A stretch of DNA of 64,000 nucleotides, from positions 93,774 through 157,773 of the forward strand of contig NZ_NEGZ01000002.1 of assembly GCF_002127585.1 (NCBI RefSeq), given 5' to 3'. The DNA comes from Janthinobacterium sp. GW458P. Lineage in GTDB: Bacteria > Pseudomonadota > Gammaproteobacteria > Burkholderiales > Burkholderiaceae_D. The notes beneath the pieces were generated by a model that saw only the letters and a program-made list of their open reading frames with translations, ran no database searches and was not told where the DNA came from. This document shows, piece after piece, positions 8,626-17,518 of this stretch. Every line of letters starts with the position of its first letter. The stretch's first letter is position 1. A program made the position numbers and the translations under genes.

Positions 8626-10896
8626 ATGACAACTGAACTGAGTGTTCCTGCAACAACTATTCCCCTTACCTCGCTGCCGGAACACTGGCTGGCGGAAGTG
8701 GAAAGCAAGCTTTCTCCAGGGGAGAACGTTTTAAGTAGCGTTGAGGTTGACCTCGATGCGCGATTACGTTTCACAAAAGGCATAATTGTTGTCACAGAGA
8801 AGCGTTTACTGGCCCGTTCCCCGGGCGATACCGCCTGGAAAAGTTGGTCTTTCCGCCACGGACTGCGCCTGACGCACCACGACCATGCCGGTGTCGGCCA
8901 CCTGGAACTGTTCGACGACCACGGCCGCCTGGCCTCGTGGCGCTTTACCCTGGGACAGAATTTGCATGCGATCCGCGTGCTGGAGCAGTTCGTCGAGCGC
9001 CTCGACAGCCACCTGACGGGCCAGCCCGTGCTGGAAGCAGAGCAGGAAGTGTGCCCCAGCTGCAAGGCGCCTCTGGAGCCGGAACAGGAAGAATGCCCGA
9101 TCTGCGCCAAGGTGCTGCACACGCCGCCGTCCACCTGGACCCTGTTCCGCCTGTGGCGTTTTGCCCACCCTTACCGTGGCCAGCTGGCGCTGGGCTTCCT
9201 GCTGATGCTGCTGAGCACCGCTGCGCACATGATTCCGCCCTACCTGACGGCGCCGCTGATGGACAATGTGCTGATCCCGTATCAGAACGGCAAGCATATC
9301 GACCCGTGGCTGGTGGTGTACTACATGAGCGGCTTGCTCGGTTCGGCCCTGCTGGCCTGGCTGCTGGGCTGGGGCAAGACCTATGTGCTGGCCCTGGTGT
9401 CCGAACGCATGGGCGCCGATTTGCGCTCGGCCACGTATGAACACCTGATGAAGCTGTCGCTGGAATTTTTCGGCGGCAAGCGCACGGGCGACCTGATGGC
9501 GCGCATCGGCAGCGGCAGCGACCGCATCTGCGTCTTCCTCTCGCTGCACTTGCTCGATTTCGCCTCCGACGTGTTGATGATTATCATGACGGGCGTCATT
9601 TTGTGGTCGATGAACCCGTGGCTGGCCATCATGACCCTGGCACCGCTGCCCTTCATCGCCTGGATGATCCACCTGGTGCGCGACCGTCTGCGCACGGGCT
9701 TTGAAAAGATCGACCGCGTGTGGAGCGAAGTGACCAACGTGCTGGCCGATACCATTCCCGGCATCCGCGTGGTCAAGGCGTTTGCGCAGGAAAAGCGCGA
9801 AGCGGCCCGCTTCCGCGACGCCAACGCGCACAACCTGGCCGTCAACGACAAGTTGAACAAGGTCTGGTCGCTGTTTTCGCCGACGGTCTCCTTCCTGACG
9901 GAGATGGGTTTGCTGGTCATCTGGTGCTTCGGCATCTGGCAACTGTCGCGCGGCGAAATCACCGTCGGCGTGCTGACCGCCTTCATCGCCTACAGCACGC
10001 GCTTCTATGGCCGCCTCGACTCGATGAGCCGCATCGTCTCCGTGACGCAGAAATCGGCGTCCGCCGCCAAGCGCATCTTCGACATCCTCGACCATGTGTC
10101 GAGCGTGCCGGAACCGGCGCAACCGGTCAAACTGGACAAGATCGAAGGCCGCATCGACCTGCGCGAAGTCGGTTTCCGCTATGGCAACCGGGCCGTCAAC
10201 CGCGGCATCACCCTGAACATCAAGGCGGGCGAGATGATCGGCCTGGTGGGCCACAGCGGTTCGGGCAAGAGCACGCTGGTCAACCTGATCTGCCGCTTCT
10301 ACGACGTGTCGGAAGGGGCGATTTTGCTCGACGGCGTAGACATCCGCTCGTTCGCTGTCTCTGACTACCGCCGCAACATCGGCCTGGTGCTGCAGGAGCC
10401 GTTCCTGTTCTTCGGCACCATCGCGGAGAATATCGCCTACGGCAAGCCGCACGCGACGCGCCAGGAGATCATCGCCGCCGCGCGCGCTGCGCATGCCCAC
10501 GAATTCATCCTGCGCCTGCCGCAGGGCTACGATTCGATGGTGGGCGAGCGCGGACAGGGCCTGTCCGGCGGCGAACGCCAGCGCATCTCGATCGCCCGCG
10601 CCCTGCTGATCGACCCGCGCATCCTCATCATGGATGAAGCGACATCGTCGGTGGACTCGGAAACGGAAAAAGAAATCCAGAAGGCGCTGGACAACCTGGT
10701 GCAGGGCCGCACGACGATCGCCATCGCCCACCGCCTGTCGACATTGCACCGGGCCGACCGCCTGGTGGTGCTGGACCGGGGCCAGGTCGTCGAAGTGGGC
10801 AGCCACGATGAACTGATGGCGAAAGAGGGCGCCTATTTCCGCCTCTATGAAGCACAGGCGCGCAACAATGAGCTCGCCCTGGATGACAAGGAATAA
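8626..10896 (+). CDS. Cyanophycin-associated ABC transporter, fused permease and ATPase
   Basis: This 756-aa half-transporter of the exporter type is probably in the inner membrane. Residues 1-130 form a beta-rich domain unlike the usual exporter start. A zinc-ribbon pattern follows (C143-x2-C146, C157-x2-C160). Then come six predicted transmembrane helices (about 180-460) and the ATPase with Walker A GHSGSGKST (542-550), signature LSGGERQRIS and Walker B ILIMDEA. An ABC protein paired with a DUF1854 protein is a recognised companion of cyanophycin genes in betaproteobacteria. What it moves is unknown. The next gene starts two bases after its stop, so the two are surely co-transcribed. It diverges from the cph pair. 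Confidence 0.88.
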   Translation: MTTELSVPATTIPLTSLPEHWLAEVESKLSPGENVLSSVEVDLDARLRFTKGIIVVTEKRLLARSPGDTAWKSWSFRHGLRLTHHDHAGVGHLELFDDHGRLASWRFTLGQNLHAIRVLEQFVERLDSHLTGQPVLEAEQEVCPSCKAPLEPEQEECPICAKVLHTPPSTWTLFRLWRFAHPYRGQLALGFLLMLLSTAAHMIPPYLTAPLMDNVLIPYQNGKHIDPWLVVYYMSGLLGSALLAWLLGWGKTYVLALVSERMGADLRSATYEHLMKLSLEFFGGKRTGDLMARIGSGSDRICVFLSLHLLDFASDVLMIIMTGVILWSMNPWLAIMTLAPLPFIAWMIHLVRDRLRTGFEKIDRVWSEVTNVLADTIPGIRVVKAFAQEKREAARFRDANAHNLAVNDKLNKVWSLFSPTVSFLTEMGLLVIWCFGIWQLSRGEITVGVLTAFIAYSTRFYGRLDSMSRIVSVTQKSASAAKRIFDILDHVSSVPEPAQPVKLDKIEGRIDLREVGFRYGNRAVNRGITLNIKAGEMIGLVGHSGSGKSTLVNLICRFYDVSEGAILLDGVDIRSFAVSDYRRNIGLVLQEPFLFFGTIAENIAYGKPHATRQEIIAAARAAHAHEFILRLPQGYDSMVGERGQGLSGGERQRISIARALLIDPRILIMDEATSSVDSETEKEIQKALDNLVQGRTTIAIAHRLSTLHRADRLVVLDRGQVVEVGSHDELMAKEGAYFRLYEAQARNNELALDDKE

Positions 10897-10898
10897 GC

Positions 10899-11369
10899 AT
10901 GGCCAGTACAACTTTTACATTAAGCCGCGACCCCTTCGGCAAGCTGGTGATGACGGACGCGGACGGCCAGGTTTTTGAGGGCGTGGCGCCCGTGCGCGCC
11001 TTTCCCATCCAGTCGCCGGATGAAGGCATTTCGCTGGTGCTGGGCGACGGCAAGGAAGTGGCGTGGATCGACCGCCTCGACGCCTTGCCGGAGCCGACGC
11101 GCGGCCTGCTGCAGGAAGAGCTGGAAGGGCGCGAATTCATGCCCGAGATCGCGCGCGTGAAAAGCGTCTCCAGTTTCGCCACGCCGTGCACCTGGTACGT
11201 CGACACGGACCGGGGCGAGACGCAATTCGTGCTGAAAGGCGAGGAAGACATCCGCCGCATCGGCGCCACGTCGCTCTTGATCGCCGACAACCACGGCATC
11301 CACTTTTTGATACGCGACATGTTCAATATCGACAAGACGACGCGCAAGATACTCGACCGCTTCCTGTAA
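10899..11369 (+). CDS. DUF1854 protein associated with cyanophycin genes
   Basis: This soluble 156-aa protein matches the DUF1854 family (for example VRAFPIQSPDEGISL, LPEPTRGLLQEELEGREFMP, the CTWYVDTDRG segment and a C-terminal HFLIRDMFNID). There is no signal peptide or membrane helix. It starts two bases after the ABC transporter stop and is followed by a strong terminator, so the two genes form a closed operon. The function is unknown. The constant pairing suggests it assists or regulates the transporter. Confidence 0.85.
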   Translation: MASTTFTLSRDPFGKLVMTDADGQVFEGVAPVRAFPIQSPDEGISLVLGDGKEVAWIDRLDALPEPTRGLLQEELEGREFMPEIARVKSVSSFATPCTWYVDTDRGETQFVLKGEEDIRRIGATSLLIADNHGIHFLIRDMFNIDKTTRKILDRFL

Positions 11370-11385
11370 GCGTTGGAGTTACCTG

Positions 11386-11413
11386 AAAACCGCTGCCTGC
11401 AGCGGTTTTTTTT
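11386..11413 (+). terminator. Terminator of the ABC transporter - DUF1854 operon
   Basis: The hairpin AAAACCGCTG / CAGCGGTTTT is followed by a T run, starting 16 bases after the DUF1854 stop. Confidence 0.9.
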
Positions 11414-11428
11414 CGTCTGCCGGGCATG

Positions 11429-11455
11429 AAAAAAGCCGCACAGGCGTGCGGCTTT
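11429..11455 (-). terminator. Terminator of the second TonB-dependent receptor gene
   Basis: On the minus strand the hairpin AGCCGCAC / GTGCGGCT is followed by six T, downstream of the receptor stop at 11504. Confidence 0.85.
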
Positions 11456-11503
11456 CGAGGGCAACGCCGGCAACCGTTTCAGACTGCCGGATAATGCGCT
11501 ACA

Positions 11504-14026
11504 TTACATGAATTTGTAGCCTGCGCCGATGTAGAAGTAACGGCCGCGCACGTTGTACAGCTGGGCAAAGCCCAGGGTGCCGTACTGGTTGGTGGCACCC
11601 GTCGCGCTAAACGGCGGCATCTTGTCGAACAGGTTCTTGATGCCGGCCGTGAAGGTCAGGTTTTGCATCGCCACGTACTGGCCCGTCAGATCCACTTCCG
11701 TGTGCGAAGGAATCGTGCGGGTGCCCGGCTTGACTTCGTCGCGTCGCAAGGGCGAGTCGATCATGTCGCCCGTCGTGCGGATGACCAGGGTGCCGGACAT
11801 ATTGTCCTTTTCCAGGCTGGCGGTGAACGTGTTGCGGTACTTCGGATTCATGAACATCTTCATCGTGCTTTGTTCTGGATCCGTCGCCGTGTCCTGGGTG
11901 TCCATGCGGGTGTAGATGGTGGACGCATTGCGGATCGTGAATTTGCCGAACATCGTTTGCGGCGAGATGTAACGCAGGTCCGTATCGAAACCGCGCACTT
12001 CGGTGGTAGCCAGGTTCTGGTTGTTCAGCAGGATGCGCGCATCGCCATTCTTGATTTCCACGTTGCCCAGCTCGATCGCCTTGGTTTCCGTCAGGGTGCC
12101 GATCTCATTCTTTTTGTTAATCTTGAAGAAGTCGATGCTGGCTGTGAACGAGTTCACTGGCGAGAACACCACGCCCAGGTTGTAGGTCTTGCCCGTTTCA
12201 GGTTTCAAGTCCTTGTTGGAGCCGGAGACCTGGTAGTAGGCAAAGTTTTTGCAATTGCCGGCAATCGATGGGAAGGCTTTGCAGATATCCGCATCGCTGG
12301 TCGTGTAGGCGCCCGCATCGACGCCGCCGTACATCTGTTTCAGCGATGGCGCCAGGTAGCTGCCCGCATACGAACCGCGGAACATCAGGTTGTTCAGGGG
12401 CTGGTAGCGCAAGGCCAGTTTCGGGCTGGTCTTGCTGCCGACATTCGAGATGTCGTCATAGCGCAGGGCGACCTGCGCTTCGACGTTTTTCAGGAATGGA
12501 ATCGACAGTTCGCCGAAGATGCCCTTGGAATTGCGGTCCGCCTTGACGGCCGCTTGCTGGATGCTGCCGAAGACCACGCCATCAATCTGGTTCTGGTCGG
12601 GTTGGTCGCTCAGCGTTTCCTTGTTGTACGACACGCCAACGGCGTAAGCCATCGCGCCGCCTGCCAGGTCCATGATCGGCGCCGATGCCTTGGCGTTGAA
12701 GAAGGTCAGTTCCGACTTGCCGGCGCGCGTAGGCGTCAGGCGAATCTTGTCGACGGCTGCCTGCGGATTGTCGGTGCGGGTCGGATTGATCGTACCATTG
12801 GCGATCGCTTCGTTGAACAGGTCGTAATGTGCGTAGTTCGAATCGCGGTTGGTGGCCTTGCTCACGCCCTTGCCGATGGCGACATCCCAGTCGATGCCGC
12901 GCGTCGTGCCTTCCAGACCCGTCGAGAACTGGGTCATCGTGCCCTTGCGGTTGGTCTGGCGCGGACCCATCTGCATGAAGCGGCCGGCGACGGTCTGGTT
13001 GCCGACCTTGAAGTTGCCAGGCGCTGGCTGGGACGAAAAGTCGTCCTTGCTTTCGGAATAGGTAAATTCCGCAAACGCGCGGATGCTGTCGCTGATTTTC
13101 AGGCTGCCGATCAGCATGCCGCTGGCGCGGTCGGCGCCGTTGGTGGAGGTCAGCAAGGTCTTGTTGACGTCAAAACGGCAGCCTTCGGGGCTTACATCGC
13201 CCGCTGGGCAAGGCACCAGGGTGCCGCCGCCGACGATATTGCCGCTAGGATGATAGCCGCTGCGGCCATCCGGGCCGCCAAAGCGGCGGAAGTCTGCCGA
13301 ACTGGTCAGGTCGCGGTCCTTGCGGTAGATCGGGTCGCGCTTGAAGATGTCGACTGTGGCCAGCACGTTGAAGCCCTGGGTGTCATAGTCGCCATAGCCG
13401 TACACGAGGTTGGCCGTCTTTTCCTTGGCGTCCGAGCGCGAGCTTTGGCCGTAGCTGGTTTTCGCTTCCAGGCCCTGGTAGTTCTTTTTGGTGATGAAGT
13501 TCATCACGCCGGCGACTGCATCGGCGCCATAAATGGCGGAGCCTCCGTCTTTCAGGATTTCAATGCGTTCCAGCGCGCTCAGCGGGATGGCGTTGACGTC
13601 GACCGCTGCGCCCGCCCCCGAACCGTCAGCCAGCGCATTGGTCGGCAGGCGGCGGCCGTTCAACAGGATCAGCACGTTGCGTTCGCTCAGGCCGCGCATC
13701 TTGATGTTGGTGGTGCCGGAACCGGAAGGGGAGCTGGCGCTCAGTTCGCCCTGGTCATTGATGTCGATGGAGGCCAGGTTGCGCACCAGTTCGGCGACGC
13801 TGGTGGCGCCAGTGCGCTCGATATCTTTCTTGCTGTAAATCTCCACCGGTGCGGCTGTCTCGGCATCCACGCGTTTGATGGCGGAACCCGTCACGACCAC
13901 GCGCTGCAATTTCTCGTCAGCCTTGGCTTCCTGCGCTTGAGCCGCCTGGTGCATGAAGCCTGCGCTCATGACCAAAGTGCCGGCAAACATCATGCGCAAG
14001 GATTTGCTTAATTTCTTTTCAATCAT
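11504..14026 (-). CDS. TonB-dependent outer-membrane receptor
   Basis: This 840-aa outer-membrane transporter has a signal peptide (about 1-31, ending in AQA). The plug domain carries the N-terminal VVVTGSAIKR, ATSVAELVRNL, IKMRGL and VLILLNGRRLPTNA motifs. A beta-barrel follows, ending in YKFM. The plug resembles the broad iron-complex/cobalamin-type receptor group, but the ligand cannot be read from sequence. The start is backed by GGAGG on the minus strand. It appears monocistronic, with its own terminator and a long AT-rich leader that contains a perfect palindrome close to the ribosome-binding site. Confidence 0.9.
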   Translation of the reverse strand: MIEKKLSKSLRMMFAGTLVMSAGFMHQAAQAQEAKADEKLQRVVVTGSAIKRVDAETAAPVEIYSKKDIERTGATSVAELVRNLASIDINDQGELSASSPSGSGTTNIKMRGLSERNVLILLNGRRLPTNALADGSGAGAAVDVNAIPLSALERIEILKDGGSAIYGADAVAGVMNFITKKNYQGLEAKTSYGQSSRSDAKEKTANLVYGYGDYDTQGFNVLATVDIFKRDPIYRKDRDLTSSADFRRFGGPDGRSGYHPSGNIVGGGTLVPCPAGDVSPEGCRFDVNKTLLTSTNGADRASGMLIGSLKISDSIRAFAEFTYSESKDDFSSQPAPGNFKVGNQTVAGRFMQMGPRQTNRKGTMTQFSTGLEGTTRGIDWDVAIGKGVSKATNRDSNYAHYDLFNEAIANGTINPTRTDNPQAAVDKIRLTPTRAGKSELTFFNAKASAPIMDLAGGAMAYAVGVSYNKETLSDQPDQNQIDGVVFGSIQQAAVKADRNSKGIFGELSIPFLKNVEAQVALRYDDISNVGSKTSPKLALRYQPLNNLMFRGSYAGSYLAPSLKQMYGGVDAGAYTTSDADICKAFPSIAGNCKNFAYYQVSGSNKDLKPETGKTYNLGVVFSPVNSFTASIDFFKINKKNEIGTLTETKAIELGNVEIKNGDARILLNNQNLATTEVRGFDTDLRYISPQTMFGKFTIRNASTIYTRMDTQDTATDPEQSTMKMFMNPKYRNTFTASLEKDNMSGTLVIRTTGDMIDSPLRRDEVKPGTRTIPSHTEVDLTGQYVAMQNLTFTAGIKNLFDKMPPFSATGATNQYGTLGFAQLYNVRGRYFYIGAGYKFM

Positions 14027-14042
14027 TGTCCATCCTCCAACT

Positions 14043-14060
14043 AGGAAACTTAAGTTTCCT
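14043..14060. promoter_or_regulatory. Perfect 18-bp palindrome in the receptor leader
   Basis: AGGAAACTTAAGTTTCCT is fully self-complementary and lies 17 bases upstream of the receptor start codon, just before the Shine-Dalgarno sequence. A second inverted repeat, TTTGAAA-GTAT-TTTCAAA, is at 14079-14096. They could be an operator or an RNA hairpin near the ribosome-binding site. Confidence 0.5.
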
Positions 14061-14409
14061 TAGGTTTTTATTTAGCTATTTGAAAGTATTTTCAAAATTA
14101 CCATGTTTATAAATTTAGCAGCTTAAATTTACAATTCATCAGACCATTTTTCGCCTTCGGCTGTCAAGACGCCTCTGCTTTTTGCGTATGGATTCTTTAT
14201 TCGAAGAATGACGCTGGATGAATTTGATTTGTGTATGGCAGGAAATCATGAAATTTTAATTGTTAAATAAATTTAATTTTCCAATTGGCAAAAAAAGCGT
14301 GGATAGTTTTGTTTTTTTGTAATGCCAATCTAGACATCTGTTGTTTTTTTGTGACGTTTTATATCGTCGTTGCGACGATTGTCCGCCGCATTGCGGCAGC
14401 GCTACGGGC
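14061..14409. other. AT-rich intergenic region upstream of the receptor
   Basis: This stretch of about 350 bases is far richer in A+T than the rest of the window. It contains T and A runs and probably carries the receptor promoter on the minus strand. No gene is visible. The convergent side ends in the amn terminator. Confidence 0.5.
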
Positions 14410-14437
14410 AAAAAAAAGCCGCCCGTGGAGGGCGGCT
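14410..14437 (-). terminator. Terminator of amn
   Basis: On the minus strand a GCCGCCC / GGGCGGC hairpin is followed by a run of T, about 20 bases after the amn stop codon. Confidence 0.85.
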
Positions 14438-14457
14438 GGCATGACGGGGGAGCGCGA

Positions 14458-15972
14458 TTACTGAAACGCCACCTCGGCAAAACTGCGCAATTTGCGGCTG
14501 TGCAGGCGGTCCACTCCCTGGCGGCGCAGCAGTTCCACGGCGCGGATGCCGATGCGCAGGTGCTGGTCGACGCGCTCGCGGTAGAAGTGGTTGGCCATGC
14601 CGGGCAGCTTGATTTCGCCGTGCAGCGGCTTGTCGCTCACGCACAGCAGGGTGCCGTACGGGACGCGGAAGCGGAAGCCGTTGGCGGCGATCGTCGCGCT
14701 TTCCATGTCCAGCGCGATGGCGCGGCTCTGGCTGAAGCGGCGCTCCGGCGTGCGCTGCGGCAGCAGTTCCCAGTTGCGGTTGTCCGTGCTGGCGACTGTG
14801 CCCGTGCGCATGATGTGCTTCAAATCATGCCCCGTCAGCTGGGTGATTTCCGCCACGGCCGTTTGCAGCGCCTGCTGGATTTCCGCCAGCGGCGGGATCG
14901 GCACCCACAGCGGCAAGTCTTCGTCGAGCACGTGGTCTTCGCGCACATACGCATGCGCCAGCACGTAGTCGCCCAGGCTTTGCGTGGTGCGCAGGCCCGC
15001 GCAGTGGCCCAGCATCAGCCAGGCGTGCGGGCGCAGCACGGCGATATGGTCGGTGATGGTCTTCGCGTTGGCCGGCCCCACGCCGATATTGACCATGGTG
15101 ATGCCGCTGCCGTCCGCGCGCAGCAAATGGTAGGCGGGCATCTGCGGCAAACGCGGCGGGGCCGCGCCCAGCGCGTCGTCGCTTTCGCCGGCATGGCCGA
15201 CGCGGCGCGTGACGACGTTGCCCGGTTCGACAAAGGCGATGTAGCCATCGTCGTCCGACGGTGCGGCGGCGTCGGGCGCGCGCTGCATCAAGGCTTGTCC
15301 CAGGCGGATGAATTCATCGATGTAGAACTGGTAATTGGTAAACAGGACGAAGTTCTGGAAGTGCTGCGGCGAGGTGCCGCTGTAGTGGCGCAGGCGCTGC
15401 AGCGAATAGTCCACGCGCGGTCCCGTAAACAGCGACAGCGGCTGCGCTTCGCCGTGCGCCGTCTCGTGCGTGCCGTTGGCGATGCCGTCGTCCATGGCCG
15501 ACAGGTCCGGCAAGTCGAACAGGTCGCGCATGGCCATGCGGCGGCCCGCATCCATATTGCCTTCGATGTGGTCGTGCTCGGCGAACGAGAAGTGCACGGG
15601 GATGGGCTGGGCGCTGACGCCCACTTCCAGCAGCACCTTCTGGCCACCGTTATGGTTTTTCAGCAGCAGGGTGAACTGGTCGAGGTAATAGTCGCCAAAC
15701 AGGTCGGGGCGGGTCAGCGTGGTTTCAAACACGCCGGGGCCGGCGACAAAGCCGTAGGCCAGCGGCGAGTCGGCGCGCGCCACGGTCTCGGTCTGGATGC
15801 GTACGAAGGGGTAGCAGGCGCGCACCCGTTCGTGCATGTCTTCGCCAGCGACAAAGCGCTGCAGCGCATCGCGCAAGTGTTCGATGCTGCTGCGGTAAAT
15901 GGCTTGCACCTGCGCCAGCGCCTGGCGTGGATCGTCGAAGCGGGCGGAGGCGATGAAGGGGGGCGTAAGCAA
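14458..15972 (-). CDS. amn: AMP nucleosidase
   Basis: This enzyme hydrolyses AMP to adenine and ribose 5-phosphate, adjusting adenylate pools in the cytoplasm. The 504-aa length is normal for the family. The N-terminal Amn-specific domain (about 1-190) is followed by a nucleoside-phosphorylase-like domain with MVNIGVGPANAKTITDH, MLGHCAGLR and LDMESATIAANGFRFRVP. It is monocistronic and divergent from the tetR gene, 123 bases away. The TetR operator lies on that shared intergenic side, so regulation by TetR is possible. Confidence 0.93.
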   Translation of the reverse strand: MLTPPFIASARFDDPRQALAQVQAIYRSSIEHLRDALQRFVAGEDMHERVRACYPFVRIQTETVARADSPLAYGFVAGPGVFETTLTRPDLFGDYYLDQFTLLLKNHNGGQKVLLEVGVSAQPIPVHFSFAEHDHIEGNMDAGRRMAMRDLFDLPDLSAMDDGIANGTHETAHGEAQPLSLFTGPRVDYSLQRLRHYSGTSPQHFQNFVLFTNYQFYIDEFIRLGQALMQRAPDAAAPSDDDGYIAFVEPGNVVTRRVGHAGESDDALGAAPPRLPQMPAYHLLRADGSGITMVNIGVGPANAKTITDHIAVLRPHAWLMLGHCAGLRTTQSLGDYVLAHAYVREDHVLDEDLPLWVPIPPLAEIQQALQTAVAEITQLTGHDLKHIMRTGTVASTDNRNWELLPQRTPERRFSQSRAIALDMESATIAANGFRFRVPYGTLLCVSDKPLHGEIKLPGMANHFYRERVDQHLRIGIRAVELLRRQGVDRLHSRKLRSFAEVAFQ

Positions 15973-16060
15973 GCGGATTCTCCTTGTGGCGGTTCGTGCA
16001 TATCATTGTAAGGCAGCAAGGCAAGTCGTGTTGGCCGCGTTGCCTGGCCGTCTGGGGCGC

Positions 16061-16097
16061 TTGACGGATTCAAATAGAATCGGTATTCTATTTGAAT
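16061..16097 (+). promoter_or_regulatory. tetR promoter overlapped by a perfect inverted-repeat operator
   Basis: The -35 TTGACG (16061-16066), a 17-base spacer and the -10 TATTCT (16084-16089) form a good sigma70-type promoter. A perfect inverted repeat covers spacer, -10 and start: arms ATTCAAATAGAAT (16068-16080) and its complement (16085-16097), separated by CGGT. The spacing places transcription start at about 16096, the A of the tetR ATG, so the mRNA is probably leaderless. Confidence 0.8.
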
Positions 16098-16695
16098 GGT
16101 CAGACTAGCCAAATTCAACGAAAACAACTTCATCGACAGCGCGATCGCCGTCGCCGCCCAGTGCGGCGTGGGCGCCGTCTCGATGGCCGCCATCGCCGTC
16201 AAGGCCGGTGCGCCCATCGGCTCCGTGTATCACCGCTTCGATTCGCGCAACGCCATCCTGGCGCGCGCCTGGCTGCGCGTGAAGAGCGACTTCCGCGAGG
16301 AAGTGGCCAGCCGCTGGCTCGGCGGCGACACCTGGGCCGGCGTGCACGGCTTGCTGGACTGGTGCCGGCGCAAGCCCGTGTACGCGCGCTTCCTGCTGCA
16401 ATGCGAGGACAATCCCGATTTCAGCGGTGGTCTCAGCGAGGAATTGCTGGCCGCCGTCGAAGAGGAGCAGGCGGCGCTCGACGCCTGCTTTGAGCGCTGC
16501 GCCGAAGCCATGCCCGCCAGCAAGGAGCTTGATCTGGATCACATGCTGCTCAAATTCGTGCTGATCGACGCCCCCGTGGCCGTCGTCAAGCCTTACCTGG
16601 CGCAGGAGCGGCCGATACCGGCCAGCGTCGATGCCATGCTGCGCGCCGCGCACGATGCCGTGCGCGGCTGGGCGACCCAAACCATCACACACTGA
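16096..16695 (+). CDS. TetR-family transcriptional regulator
   Basis: This 199-aa one-component repressor has an N-terminal helix-turn-helix (about residues 10-55, with AIAVKAGAPIGSVYHRFDSR). Its helical C-terminal ligand domain is of unknown specificity. The start codon overlaps the end of a perfect palindrome that covers its own promoter, so autorepression is very likely. The map gene begins 17 bases downstream, so map may share this transcript. No transporter or catabolic gene that would reveal the ligand is adjacent. The divergent neighbour is amn. Confidence 0.88.
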   Translation: MVRLAKFNENNFIDSAIAVAAQCGVGAVSMAAIAVKAGAPIGSVYHRFDSRNAILARAWLRVKSDFREEVASRWLGGDTWAGVHGLLDWCRRKPVYARFLLQCEDNPDFSGGLSEELLAAVEEEQAALDACFERCAEAMPASKELDLDHMLLKFVLIDAPVAVVKPYLAQERPIPASVDAMLRAAHDAVRGWATQTITH

Positions 16696-16712
16696 CAAAG
16701 AAAAGAATCTCC

Positions 16713-17516
16713 ATGCGCTATTCCACCCAGCTTGAACACGGCAAGAAAATCCCCCTGCACGACGAAGAAGGTTTCATCGGCATGCGCGCGGCCGGCCGCA
16801 TCGCCGCCGATACGCTCGACTACATCACGCCCTTCGTGAAGCCGGGCGTATCGACGGCCAAGCTTGACGCCCTGTGCGAGGAATTCATGCGCGCCGCCGG
16901 CGCCATCCCCGGCACCATCGACTACCACGGCTACAAGCACGCCAGCTGCATCTCCGTCAATCACGTGGTCACGCACGGCATCCCGTCCGAGACGAAGATA
17001 CTGAAAGTGGGCGATATCCTGAACATCGACGTGACGCCGAAGTTCCAGGGCTGGTTCGGCGACACCAGCCGCACCTTCAAGGTGGGCGCCGTGTCCATCC
17101 TGGCCAACCGCCTCGTCAACACGGCGTATGAAGCCATGATGGCCGGCATCCACACCGTGCGCCCGGGCGCGACCCTGGGCGACGTGGGCGCCGCCATCGA
17201 GGCGGTGGCTAAGGCGCAGGGCTTTTCCTCCGTGCGCGATTTCTGCGGCCATGGCGTGGGCCAGGTCTTCCACGACACGCCGCAAGTGCTGCACTATGGC
17301 CGCGCCGGCACGGGCATCGTGCTGGAACCGGGCATGATTTTTACCATCGAGCCGATGCTCAACGTGGGCAGCTACCAGGTCAAGGTCTTGCCCGACAAAT
17401 GGACGACGGTGACGAAAGACCGTTCGCTGTCGGCGCAGTTCGAGCATTCGCTGGCCGTGACGGAAACGGGTTTTGAAATCTTCACCCTGACCGGCTTGTC
17501 CGATCCGCTGGCGTAA
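16713..17516 (+). CDS. map: Type I methionine aminopeptidase
   Basis: This enzyme removes the initiator methionine from nascent proteins. The 267-aa length is normal for bacterial MetAP type I, and the two-metal ligand set is visible. Two aspartates lie in LNIDVTPKFQGWFGDTSRTF, a histidine in CGHGVG, and two glutamates in FTIEPML and AQFEHSLAV. It follows tetR by 17 bases and is followed two bases later by a 174-aa protein gene. It is not in the common rpsB-linked position, so a second map copy elsewhere is likely. Confidence 0.93.
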   Translation: MRYSTQLEHGKKIPLHDEEGFIGMRAAGRIAADTLDYITPFVKPGVSTAKLDALCEEFMRAAGAIPGTIDYHGYKHASCISVNHVVTHGIPSETKILKVGDILNIDVTPKFQGWFGDTSRTFKVGAVSILANRLVNTAYEAMMAGIHTVRPGATLGDVGAAIEAVAKAQGFSSVRDFCGHGVGQVFHDTPQVLHYGRAGTGIVLEPGMIFTIEPMLNVGSYQVKVLPDKWTTVTKDRSLSAQFEHSLAVTETGFEIFTLTGLSDPLA

Positions 17517-17518
17517 GC

